A stretch of 32,620 bases of DNA from CAYTQK01 sp964439745 (GCA_964439745.1 CAYTQK010000003.1:1-32620); one strand, 5' to 3'; shown: positions 19,316-26,676, counted from the first letter of the stretch. Numbers and translations are program-made. Notes: a model not told the origin generated them from the sequence alone.

Positions 19316-19387
19316 GATGCTTCTCCTTTTTGATAATCCGTCTGATTCGTCGTCAGACCGTGAATAAAATAAAGATTAAAGATTATA

Positions 19388-20062
19388 TCAGTTTACCTGT
19401 ACGGCTATATACACGATCGTCAGCATGGTGAAGACGAACGCCTGGATGGTCCCGATAAAGAGTCCGAAAAAGAAGAACAGAAAAGGCGGCAGCACCAGGC
19501 TGTATACCAGGTAGGAGACCACCAGGATAATGATGGAGCCGCCCATGATGTTGCCGAAGAGACGGAATGAAATCGAGACCACCTTGGCCAGTTCGCCGAT
19601 GATGTTCAGCGGCAGCATGATGAAAAAGGGCTCCATGTATTCTTTGACATACCCCTTGATGCCCTTGGCCCGGATACCGCAGTAATGGGCGATGAAAAAT
19701 CCCATGATGCCCAGGCTCAGCGGAACATTCAGGTCCTTGGTGGGCTCTTCCAGGAAAGGCACCATGCCGATGGAGTTACAGACCACCAGGAACATGAACA
19801 GTGCGCAGATCATGGGGGCATATTTGCGGCCCAGTTTTTCGTTCAAAGCGTCCTGGGTCAGGTCATACAGGCCGGTCACCAGGCTTTCGCCGAGAATCTG
19901 CATATTGCCCGGCACCAGGTTCCGGCGCCGGGTGGTAAACAGGGCCAGCACGATCAGCAGGACGATCACCAGCCAGGTAAAGATGATCACTTCCAGGTTG
20001 AAATGCATTTCATAGCCGAAAATCGGCACGACCAATTGGTGAATTTTTCCAAGTTCTTGCAT
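19388..20062 (-). CDS. atpB: F0F1 ATP synthase subunit a
   Basis: A 224-aa integral membrane stator protein that forms the two ion half-channels against the c-ring. The essential arginine is Arg167 in SISFRLFGNIMGG. Other family marks are NSIGMVPFLEEPTKDLNVPL and the last helix with IQAFVFTMLTIVYI. Five or six membrane helices are visible. Length is normal. The ATG at 20062 has an AGGAGG ribosome site, among the best in the operon, and begins two bases after the atpI stop. Confidence 0.95.
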   Translation of the reverse strand: MQELGKIHQLVVPIFGYEMHFNLEVIIFTWLVIVLLIVLALFTTRRRNLVPGNMQILGESLVTGLYDLTQDALNEKLGRKYAPMICALFMFLVVCNSIGMVPFLEEPTKDLNVPLSLGIMGFFIAHYCGIRAKGIKGYVKEYMEPFFIMLPLNIIGELAKVVSISFRLFGNIMGGSIIILVVSYLVYSLVLPPFLFFFFGLFIGTIQAFVFTMLTIVYIAVQVN

Positions 20063-20063
20063 T

Positions 20064-20486
20064 CTATCGGCCTCCTGAATAATCGCTTTTAATCAGCCGG
20101 GAAAGTGCCGGAGAAAGAATATGGTTCGCCAGCACCAGAAGTTGAACAATAAAAAGGCCCGTGACCGTGGCGGCCAGGTTAAAGGCGTCCGACTTGATCG
20201 CCGCCAGCATGGGGATGGCCAGCAGGGAAAACCGGACCAGCCGGGAACGCGTGGAAAGCCACCAGGTTCTTTTCCTGGTGTGGCCGATTTTTGCCGGCAG
20301 AGAGCGTGCCAGCAGAAAGAAGTTGATGATACTGAACAGGGTGCCCAGAATCAGGCCTTTGGCGATGGCCGTGTAACCACAGAGCATAAACGCCGCGCCG
20401 ATCCCCACAGCCAGCAGCAGGGCGCTGGAAAAGTATTTCTGGATCTGCAGAAACAAGGCCGGGGATTTATCGGTTGCTGTCATCAT
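20064..20486 (-). CDS. atpI: ATP synthase protein I, AtpI
   Basis: A 140-aa membrane protein with four predicted helices, including FSSALLLAVGIGAAFMLCGY and LILGTLFSIINFFLLARSL. Place and pattern match AtpI, which in other bacteria helps assemble the c-ring, notably the Na+ rings of Propionigenium and Acetobacterium. That role would fit a rotor built from two c forms. Sequence similarity in this family is low, so the call leans on context. The start overlaps the end of atpZ by 20 bases; two adjacent ATG codons are possible. Confidence 0.82.
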   Translation of the reverse strand: MMTATDKSPALFLQIQKYFSSALLLAVGIGAAFMLCGYTAIAKGLILGTLFSIINFFLLARSLPAKIGHTRKRTWWLSTRSRLVRFSLLAIPMLAAIKSDAFNLAATVTGLFIVQLLVLANHILSPALSRLIKSDYSGGR

Positions 20487-20715
20487 TATTGGTTTTCAAA
20501 GTATCCATAATTTGCCGGTAAACGACGTTGGCGCCTCCGGCGACGCCGGCCAGGGTAAAGACAATAATGAAAATAAATTTTGTACCCAGCAGGTTGTCAA
20601 GCAGGTAGCCTAAGAAAAAGCAGAAAACGATGCAGCCGGCCATGGTCAGGCCGATCTGCATGACAAGTTGCAAGTTTTCCGTCCAGTACCTGTTTTTATT
20701 GTATTCAAACTTCAT
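20467..20715 (-). CDS. atpZ: AtpZ/AtpI-family small membrane protein
   Basis: An 82-aa protein with a polar N terminus and two membrane helices (about residues 18-37 and 46-66, the first with MQIGLTMAGCIVFCFFLGYL, the second with IFIIVFTLAGVAGGA). This is the AtpZ pattern found before atpI in many F0 operons; AtpZ and AtpI are described as aids to rotor assembly or as an Mg2+/Ca2+ pathway in alkaliphiles. No good ribosome site is visible. It follows the four-hairpin c gene by 46 bases that contain a hairpin. Confidence 0.82.
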   Translation of the reverse strand: MKFEYNKNRYWTENLQLVMQIGLTMAGCIVFCFFLGYLLDNLLGTKFIFIIVFTLAGVAGGANVVYRQIMDTLKTNNDDSNR

Positions 20716-20734
20716 CGGACAAAGGAGCTTCGCG

Positions 20735-20753
20735 CGGCAGGCAGGACCTGCCG
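20735..20753. other. Hairpin between the four-hairpin c gene and atpZ
   Basis: CGGCAGG (20735-20741) pairs perfectly with CCTGCCG (20747-20753), loop of five bases, 8 bases beyond the stop of the four-hairpin c gene. No T run follows. It could define an mRNA end or reduce read-through into the rest of the operon. Confidence 0.45.
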
Positions 20754-20761
20754 GTCAATGG

Positions 20762-21730
20762 TTAAATCACAAAAATGAGCATAAGGGCTACTACCAGGGC
20801 ATAAATGCCCGTGGACTCCGCCACCGCTTGGCCGACCAGCATGGTTCGCGTCAGGTCGGCCGTGGCTTCCAAGTTCCTGGAGATCCAGTCCACCGCCGAG
20901 CGGGCGGTGAGCCCTTCGCCAATGCCGGGACCGATGGCCCCGATTCCCATACACAAGCCCGCTCCCAGTAACGCCATGGCGGCGGACAGCGAAGACGTGG
21001 CCGGGACCGTTTTGAACATCAGGATGAAGCTGATCAATAATCTGTAGATGGCTGTCGTCTGGGTGACCGCCTGTCCCAGCAGCATGATATTGGTGACGAT
21101 GGATGCGGATTTCGGATTCCGGGCGACGCCCTTGCAGCTGGCACCGGCCACGAAACCACCGCCCAGGCCGGAACCGACCGCTCCCAGGCCGGCGGCAAAG
21201 CCAGCCCCGAGAATGGCCGCCCAAGTCGGCAAGAGCGGCCGGACAGAGAAATCCGTGAACAATAAAATAAACGAAACCGCCAGCGCGAAAATTGCCGGGG
21301 TCTGGCAGACCGCCGATCCGATCAGCATATTGGTGGTTATTTTTCCGCTGAAAGAAGGCTGGCGGTCGATGCCGAGGCAGCTGGCGCCGGCCGGTATGCC
21401 GGAACCGATGCCGGCTCCGATGGCCCCGAATCCCATGGAGATCCCGGCTGCCAGCAGCACAAAAGCACTGATGAGGGCAACCTGGACAATATCTGTGAAC
21501 AGCAGAATCATCGCTACCAGCAGGGCGAAAATAGCGGCTGTTTCCGCGATCGCCTGGCCCACCAGCATGTTTTTTAAAATATCACCGGATTTGTCGGGGC
21601 TGCGGCCGATTGCTTCGCTGGCGCAGGCCGCCGTGTGTCCCTCTCCAATGGCCGAACCAACTGCCCCTAGTCCGATTGACAGGGCGGCGCCGCTGATGGC
21701 CGCTATTCCCATCCATGATTCAATTTCCAT
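20762..21730 (-). CDS. Four-hairpin fused c subunit of the ATP synthase rotor
   Basis: A 322-aa protein made of four c-subunit hairpins (eight helices) spaced about 80 residues apart. All keep the Gly-rich helix 1 and a loop arginine (Arg43, 123, 204, 285). The ion site differs. Hairpin 1 has Glu30 and Glu63 (AIAETAAIF), hairpin 4 has Glu272 and Glu305 (AVAESTGIY). Hairpins 2 and 3 have Gln143 (AVCQTPAIF) and Gln224 (AVTQTTAIY), with Ser110 and Gly191 in helix 1. So two of four hairpins lack the carboxylate. Hairpin 4 is closest to AtpE. Fused c subunits are known in V-type rotors and in Acetobacterium (two hairpins); four in an F-type operon is unusual. The start is ATG 21730 or TTG 21736, with a weak ribosome site, in contrast to atpE. 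Confidence 0.92.
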   Translation of the reverse strand: MEIESWMGIAAISGAALSIGLGAVGSAIGEGHTAACASEAIGRSPDKSGDILKNMLVGQAIAETAAIFALLVAMILLFTDIVQVALISAFVLLAAGISMGFGAIGAGIGSGIPAGASCLGIDRQPSFSGKITTNMLIGSAVCQTPAIFALAVSFILLFTDFSVRPLLPTWAAILGAGFAAGLGAVGSGLGGGFVAGASCKGVARNPKSASIVTNIMLLGQAVTQTTAIYRLLISFILMFKTVPATSSLSAAMALLGAGLCMGIGAIGPGIGEGLTARSAVDWISRNLEATADLTRTMLVGQAVAESTGIYALVVALMLIFVI

Positions 21731-21837
21731 AACCAACCCGCATGTCCTTATTCGATGTCATCTTTTTCAGTCCTGGGTAACAATCTGTTGTCTTCGCCTG
21801 GCATTATTCCGCGGCCGGGCCGACTGAGTGAAAGTAT

Positions 21838-21866
21838 TGTATAACGCTAATTTTATCCCATGGCAA
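21838..21866 (-). promoter_or_regulatory. Candidate promoter of the F0 operon
   Basis: Minus strand: -35 TTGCCA (21861-21866), 17-base spacer, -10 TATACA (21838-21843), or TACAAT with a longer spacer. It sits just downstream of the phosphotransferase-like gene and leaves a leader of about 100 bases before the four-hairpin c gene. Confidence 0.4.
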
Positions 21867-21871
21867 GAGGA

Positions 21872-22546
21872 TTATAGAAAAACCTCCAATATGCTTTTAT
21901 CTAATAATTTCGGTATACTGATCTTTAGCTTGCTGTCCTTTTCCGCCAGTGTCAGCCGGGCCTGGAGAAGGTCGGCCAGAAATTGCTGTTCAGTCGTGGG
22001 AAAGTCGGCCAGCAGCTCCGGCTGCAGGCCGGCAAAGACAATGCCGGCGGAGGTTTCGTCGGCGGTAAAATCAACCCGGATGATGGAATCCGGAGAGGCC
22101 TGTCCGGCGTAGCCCCGGATCAGCCTGAAGATGAGGGCATTGAGGAAAAAAGGACTGGTATACGCCTGGCAGGGATCGGCCGCACCTAATTGAAAGGTGA
22201 TCTTTTTAACGTTGGCGTCCAGTCCGGCCAGATCGATGATCAGCGGCACCGACTGGGTCAGGTCAATTTCCTCCAAAAACTGGTCCACCTGGTGGGCAAA
22301 GTCGTTCATGCCGCGAATAATTCGGTTGGCCCGGCCAATTTCTTCCAGAATGCTTTCACTCAACGATTTTACCTTGCCGGGCGGCAGGTCGGCGCCTTCG
22401 GCGGCCATGGCCGACAACTCTTCGATCAACCCCATGGTTTCGGAGATAATCGCCAGCACGTTCTTTAATTCGTGGGAAATCAGCCGGTTGGTCTTGGAAA
22501 AAAAGGCCAGGCCTTCGGTCCCGATGCGCGCCATTTCATTGTTCAT
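21872..22546 (-). CDS. Histidine-phosphotransferase-like protein without ATP site
   Basis: A 224-aa soluble protein. The N-terminal part is a histidine-kinase dimerisation helix with the H-box RLISHELKNVLAIISET, His25 being the probable phosphate carrier. The remainder has the length and some pattern of a HATPase domain (SPFFLNALIFRLIRGYAG at the N-box position), but has no N-box asparagine pair, no DxGxG and no GxGxG. That is the layout of ChpT- or Spo0B-type phosphotransferases, which pass phosphate between receivers. It follows the second receiver gene by 23 bases and has GGGGA before the ATG. The alternative is a dead kinase acting as a regulator. Confidence 0.7.
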   Translation of the reverse strand: MNNEMARIGTEGLAFFSKTNRLISHELKNVLAIISETMGLIEELSAMAAEGADLPPGKVKSLSESILEEIGRANRIIRGMNDFAHQVDQFLEEIDLTQSVPLIIDLAGLDANVKKITFQLGAADPCQAYTSPFFLNALIFRLIRGYAGQASPDSIIRVDFTADETSAGIVFAGLQPELLADFPTTEQQFLADLLQARLTLAEKDSKLKISIPKLLDKSILEVFL

Positions 22547-22569
22547 AATAAAAATCCCCCGGACGGCGG

Positions 22570-22920
22570 TTACGACTCCAGCTCCTTGATCTTTTCAAGC
22601 AGGGTGTCGATGGCAAATGGTTTGATGATATAAAACTCCGCTTCCCGGGTACCAGCTTGGTAGGAGTCCTCGGAACCATGACCGGTCACAAAGATGAATT
22701 TCATGTCCGGGTTGGCGGTCTCCAGTTGTTTCTTCAACTCGATTCCGCTCATGTGGGGCATTTTCATGTCCAGTACCGCCACGTCGTAATGTTCCGCGTC
22801 CGCCTTGGCAAGCGCCTCCTTGCAGGTTGTCGCCCAGTCCGCCGTCACGCCCCGGATATTGAGCCGTTCGGCCAGGCATGACACGAATTTCTTTTCATCA
22901 TCAACCAGCAGAACTTTCAC
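22570..22920 (-). CDS. Stand-alone receiver-domain protein
   Basis: A 116-aa CheY-like receiver with no output domain. Acidic pair Asp7-Asp8 (VLLVDDEKKF), phosphoacceptor Asp51 (VAVLDMKMP), the switch threonine in FVTGHG and the lysine in YIIKPF are present. The frame stays open upstream, but I chose the GTG at 22920: the receiver fold begins there, and a GGGGAG site lies eight bases upstream. This start overlaps the kinase gene by 20 bases, so the two are coupled. It probably takes phosphate from that kinase and passes it on. Confidence 0.9.
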   Translation of the reverse strand: MKVLLVDDEKKFVSCLAERLNIRGVTADWATTCKEALAKADAEHYDVAVLDMKMPHMSGIELKKQLETANPDMKFIFVTGHGSEDSYQAGTREAEFYIIKPFAIDTLLEKIKELES

Positions 22921-24667
22921 TTTGGATCTCCCCTTTCGGATTAATTGGCAGGATAACGGTAAAGGTGGTTCCCTTGTCAACTTTGCTGTGAACCTTGATA
23001 TCCCCGCCCAGTTTCTGCAGTATACCATAAATGATCGACAAGCCCAGGCCGGTGCCGCCGTTCATGCTCTTGGTGGTAAAAAAAGGTTCAAAAATCCGCT
23101 TCTGGCCTTCTTCGGAAATGCCGCAGCCGTTGTCCTTGATTTTTACGGCCACGTGTTCTTCGTCCATCTTTTCGGCGAAAATACCGATATTGCCCGCTTC
23201 CTTGTCGCCGATGGCCTGGAACGCGTTGTTGATCAGGTTGAAAAAGACCTGCTGGAGGCTGCCGGAGTCGGAATAGATGGTGGGCAGATCTTCGGCCATG
23301 TTGAGATTGACGGCAATGCCCCGGTAGGAGGCCTCTTTTTTGAAAAAGGAGAGCACCTGCCCGATGGTTTTCCGCAGATCCACGGCGTGGATGCTGGGTT
23401 TGAAGTGGCGGGCAAAGCCCAGCAGCTGCTTGGTGATCTCCCCGCAGCGGGAGACCGATTCCAGGACATCATCAATCAGTTCCAGCAGCCGGGGATCTTC
23501 CTGGTACTCTTTTTTCAGGAGGAACATGTCCTTGATCAGGCCGGCGTTTTCATTGATCACGGCCAGGGGGTTGTTGATCTCGTGGGCCACCCCGGCCGCC
23601 AGCCGTCCGATGGAGATGAGCCGGCTGGATCCTTCCAGCCGCTCCATGGCTTTTAAGCGGGTCTGGTCGGCGTCATAGATTTTGTTGACCATGAAAGTGA
23701 CAATACAGAGGATGACCAGGAAGATGGCCGCCACGCTGATCAGGTAAAACCAGATCATCTCTTTTTGCAGATCGTACCACCCCTTCATGACCTCCCGGCT
23801 GCGCTTGACTACCATGAGAATATAAGGTGAATTCTCAATGTAGGCGTAACCGATCAGGATGGGCTTACCCGAGGTGTCGGAGTCTTCATGCACCCGTGAG
23901 TGTTCCGTATAGGGAGGCACCGGCAGGTTCATCTTCTCCAGCATGTCGCCGTAATACCTGGAGGGGGTCTGCAGGCGGCCTTCCTGGTTGCAGATGAAGG
24001 CATCGCTTTTCTGAACCAGATCCAGAGAGGAAAAAATACGGATCACCTGCTGAATGTCCAGGGTCGCCCGCAGGATGTAGAAGTCGCCGTTCTGGAGGGG
24101 GGACTTGATGGCCAAGATCATGTGCGGTTCCTGGCGGTAGCCCATGAACACGTCACTCAGGTAGGAGCCCCGTTCAACACAATTGATGAACCACTCCTGG
24201 TCGCTGTACTGCTTGCCGGTCAGCTCAAAGGGACCGGTATAGCTGACCTGCACCCCGTTGCTTTTGATAACACCCAGATCGAGAAAACCGCCGAAGCCCA
24301 TTTTGAGATTGCCCAGGATATAAGACAGGTTCTCCTGGTTGGTCAGGGTCTCGTATTTTTCTTTCTGAATAATGTAGCGCAGGGCGTCCATGCGCTCTTC
24401 GAAAAAATAGGTAATAGTCCGGCGGGCGTTGGAGGTCAGTCGCAGCGTGTGGAGGTGGCTTTCGTTTTCAATGGCCCGGTGGGAAAGGCGGGAGTTGACC
24501 ATCAGGAATATCGTCAGCGGCAGCAGGCAGAAAACGATCACCAAAAAAAAGGAGATCAGCCAGACTTGTTTATAGTTGAAGAGGTAGGTGCTAACTGTCC
24601 GGCTTCTCCGGGGCCGCAGAAATTTCGGCCAGAAAAGGGCCAGAAATGTTCTGGAGATCGGTTTCAC
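22901..24667 (-). CDS. Membrane sensor histidine kinase with periplasmic Cache-like domain
   Basis: A 588-aa kinase. Membrane helices at about 36-57 and 304-327 enclose a 245-residue periplasmic domain that looks like a double Cache sensor (GGFLDLGVIKSNGVQVSYTG, IFSSLDLVQKSDAFICN, IENSPYILMVVKRS). There is no long HAMP or PAS between helix 2 and the kinase. The H-box is GVAHEINNPLAVINENAG (His362). The N-box NLINNAF (477-483), DNGCGIS (512) and GGTGLGLS (537) are all intact, so it should be active. The start is a GTG overlapping the stop of the first receiver (GTGA). The signal it senses is unknown. Confidence 0.93.
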   Translation of the reverse strand: MKPISRTFLALFWPKFLRPRRSRTVSTYLFNYKQVWLISFFLVIVFCLLPLTIFLMVNSRLSHRAIENESHLHTLRLTSNARRTITYFFEERMDALRYIIQKEKYETLTNQENLSYILGNLKMGFGGFLDLGVIKSNGVQVSYTGPFELTGKQYSDQEWFINCVERGSYLSDVFMGYRQEPHMILAIKSPLQNGDFYILRATLDIQQVIRIFSSLDLVQKSDAFICNQEGRLQTPSRYYGDMLEKMNLPVPPYTEHSRVHEDSDTSGKPILIGYAYIENSPYILMVVKRSREVMKGWYDLQKEMIWFYLISVAAIFLVILCIVTFMVNKIYDADQTRLKAMERLEGSSRLISIGRLAAGVAHEINNPLAVINENAGLIKDMFLLKKEYQEDPRLLELIDDVLESVSRCGEITKQLLGFARHFKPSIHAVDLRKTIGQVLSFFKKEASYRGIAVNLNMAEDLPTIYSDSGSLQQVFFNLINNAFQAIGDKEAGNIGIFAEKMDEEHVAVKIKDNGCGISEEGQKRIFEPFFTTKSMNGGTGLGLSIIYGILQKLGGDIKVHSKVDKGTTFTVILPINPKGEIQSESSAG

Positions 24668-25029
24668 AGCGTTTCTCGTTGGTTGAAGGTTTTTATTATT
24701 TCAGCGATGTCGGCCGGCTTCTGGAAGCAGGCCACGGCGCCCAGATCCAGGCAGGTTTTGAAATCCAGGTCATTGGCATGGCCGGACAGGATGACCACCC
24801 GCAGTTCGGGAAACAGGTCGCGGGTCTGCCGTAGTACCTCGATGCCATCGATATCAGGCAATCGCAGATCCAGGATCATCCCATCCATGGCCTCGGATTT
24901 CAGCCGCTCCAGGGCGGAGGTGCCGTCATACACCGGAGAAGAGGCAAATCCCCGCATCTCCAGGCGTTCGGCCAGAACATTGGCGATCTTCTTTTCGTCG
25001 TCCACAACCAGGATTTTCATATGTTTCAT
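24664..25029 (-). CDS. Stand-alone receiver-domain protein, first gene of the kinase operon
   Basis: A 121-aa CheY-like receiver: Asp10-Asp11 (ILVVDDEKKI), phosphoacceptor Asp54 (MILDLRLP), LSGHA with serine as the switch residue, and the lysine in CFQKPADI. No output domain. Two in-frame ATG codons (25029 and 25020) are possible, and neither has a ribosome site. It overlaps the kinase start by four bases. It lies first in the minus-strand signalling operon, divergent from the permease gene. Confidence 0.9.
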   Translation of the reverse strand: MKHMKILVVDDEKKIANVLAERLEMRGFASSPVYDGTSALERLKSEAMDGMILDLRLPDIDGIEVLRQTRDLFPELRVVILSGHANDLDFKTCLDLGAVACFQKPADIAEIIKTFNQRETL

Positions 25030-25191
25030 TATGCAACAAAAAAATTATTGACAAACACATTTTGAAACAATAAAACATAAAATGTTTCATTTGTGAACGT
25101 TTTATTCATAAAAATTTGTTTTTTGCAACATAAAAATACAACGAGCCTGTACAAAAAAACAAAACGTAGAGTAGAAAGGAGTTTACTGCCA
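25022..25191. promoter_or_regulatory. AT-rich divergent control region with repeated TGTTTCA motif
   Basis: This gap between the divergent receiver and permease genes is far more AT-rich than the rest of the window. TGTTTCA occurs at 25022-25028 and 25083-25089, and inverted as TGAAACA at 25063-25069. The last two form an inverted repeat with a 13-base spacer that covers the -10 of the plus-strand promoter candidate. This looks like a regulator-binding region; the regulator is not identified. Confidence 0.4.
25048..25076 (+). promoter_or_regulatory. Candidate promoter of the permease operon
   Basis: Perfect -35 TTGACA (25048-25053), 17-base spacer, -10 TAAAAC (25071-25076, weak). It would give a leader of about 110 bases before the ATG at 25192. 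Confidence 0.4.
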
Positions 25192-26169
25192 ATGGTATCC
25201 AAAATTCAAGCAAAATGGCGCCTGGCCCCGGTTTTGCTGCTGGTCCTGATGCTGTCGCATCCTGCGACAGCACGGGCGGCAGAGGAAGCAGCGGCCGGCG
25301 GGCTGGCACATCCCTGGTGGTTCTGGCCGGTAATTCTGTTCTTTTTCTGTTTTGTCCTGGGGGTCATTGCTGTCCTGTCGGGGGTCGGTGGCGGGGTGCT
25401 GTACGTGCCCCTGGTCAGTGGTTTCTTCCCTTTTCACCTGGATTTTGTCAGGGGCGCCGGCCTGATGGTGGCCCTGGCCGGCGCCCTGGCGGCCGGGCCG
25501 GGCCTGCTGCGGCGGAACATGGCCAGTCTCCGTCTGGCCATTCCCGTGGCCCTGATCGCTTCCACCTTTTCCATACTCGGCGCCATGCTGGGCCTGTATC
25601 TTTCCAATCTTAATCCCGATATCATCCAGGTACTGCTGGGAGCCACCATCATCGGCATTGCCGTTCTCCTGCTGCTTTCCAAGAACACGGAAAAGCCGCT
25701 GGTTACCAAGCAGGATGCCATTGGCCAGGCCCTGGGGCTGCGGGGACTGTACAAGGATGAATCCAGCGGGGAGCAGATCGCCTGGAAGACCCACCGCACC
25801 TTGCTCGGGCTGATAATGTTTATCTTCATCGGTCTGCTGGCGGGCATGTTCGGGCTGGGGGCGGGCTGGGCCAACGTGCCGGTGCTGAACCTGGTCATGG
25901 GCGCACCCTTGAAGATATCCGTGGCCACCAGCAAGTTTCTCCTTTCCATTACCGACACCTCGGCGGCCTGGGTTTATCTCAACAAGGGCTGCGTCATTCC
26001 GCTCATGGCCGTGCCGTCCATCGTCGGCCTGATGCTGGGTTCTTTCGTGGGTGTCCGTATCCTGAGCGTGGCCAAGCCGGCCGTCATCCGGTACATGGTC
26101 ATCGCCGTGCTCTTCTTTGCCGGCTTCAAGGCGGTGGACAAGGGTCTCGGTCTGAACATACTCGGGTAA
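25192..26169 (+). CDS. TauE/SafE (TSUP) family permease
   Basis: A 325-aa integral membrane protein. After a hydrophobic N-terminal segment that could be a signal sequence (LAPVLLLVLMLSHPATARA), it shows the two half-repeats of the TauE/SafE family: LSGVGGGVLYVPLV in the first half and GMFGLGAGWANVPVLNLVMG in the second, each followed by further helices. Members move sulfite, sulfonates or other anions; the substrate here cannot be read from sequence, though a sulfur anion would suit a sulfate reducer. I chose the ATG at 25192 for its AAAGGAG site; an upstream in-frame start adds unlikely residues. It begins the plus-strand operon with the double receiver. Confidence 0.88.
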   Translation: MVSKIQAKWRLAPVLLLVLMLSHPATARAAEEAAAGGLAHPWWFWPVILFFFCFVLGVIAVLSGVGGGVLYVPLVSGFFPFHLDFVRGAGLMVALAGALAAGPGLLRRNMASLRLAIPVALIASTFSILGAMLGLYLSNLNPDIIQVLLGATIIGIAVLLLLSKNTEKPLVTKQDAIGQALGLRGLYKDESSGEQIAWKTHRTLLGLIMFIFIGLLAGMFGLGAGWANVPVLNLVMGAPLKISVATSKFLLSITDTSAAWVYLNKGCVIPLMAVPSIVGLMLGSFVGVRILSVAKPAVIRYMVIAVLFFAGFKAVDKGLGLNILG

Positions 26170-26200
26170 AAAATTTACAAAGTCATAAGGAGTTACGGTT

Positions 26201-26650
26201 ATGAATGAACAACAGACAAACAGCCCGGAAACGACGCCGGAGGATATGGCACCCATGACGGAGCAGATTCAGTACGCCAACATCCTCTTTTTCGGCGCCT
26301 GGGGCGGCATTGTTCTGCTGACGATCAGCTATCTGCTGTATGTTTTCGGGATCATCACGCCCCATGTGGACATGAACCTGGTCATCCAGAACTGGGACAA
26401 GGGTATCAATGAATTCCTGCATATCACCAACGCCCCGCACGGCTGGGGATGGGCCGCTCTGCTGGGTACGGGCGATTACCTGACTTTTATCGGCCTGGCC
26501 CTGCTTGCGGGCCTGACCATTATCTGTTATCTGTTTCTGATCGTCGGATACAAGAAGCACAAGGACTGGATCTATTTCACCATCTGTGTCCTGGAGGTGC
26601 TCGTGCTGACCCTGGCCGCGTCCGGAATCCTGGGCTCCGGCGGTCATTAA
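26201..26650 (+). CDS. Small membrane protein next to the permease
   Basis: A 149-aa protein with a polar N terminus (about 25 residues, rich in Thr, Pro and Glu) and at least three membrane helices, near residues 28-50, 87-113 and 123-143. Between helices 1 and 2 is a conserved-looking soluble stretch with NWDKGINEFLHITNAPHGW. The ATG has an AAGGAG site, and the gene follows the permease by 31 bases, so they are surely one operon. TauE/SafE permeases often have a small DUF1634-type partner; this may be an equivalent, but I cannot confirm the family. Confidence 0.75.
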   Translation: MNEQQTNSPETTPEDMAPMTEQIQYANILFFGAWGGIVLLTISYLLYVFGIITPHVDMNLVIQNWDKGINEFLHITNAPHGWGWAALLGTGDYLTFIGLALLAGLTIICYLFLIVGYKKHKDWIYFTICVLEVLVLTLAASGILGSGGH

Positions 26651-26676
26651 TTCGATTTGGGTAAAGGATCAAAGCC

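Noticed and set aside
20762..21730. Assembly or sequencing artefact creating the four-hairpin protein
   Set aside because: The four hairpins are diverged from each other in sequence and in the ion site, with different linkers, so they are not copies misjoined by an assembler.
18404..21730. N-ATPase type Na+-pumping operon
   Set aside because: N-ATPase operons carry beta and epsilon first, with AtpQ and AtpR. Here the order is atpZ-atpI-atpB-atpE-atpF with no F1 genes, so it is an ordinary split F0 operon with an added fused c gene.
25030..25191. Sigma54 promoter (GG-N10-GC) in the divergent region
   Set aside because: TTGCA occurs, but no GG lies at the required distance upstream.
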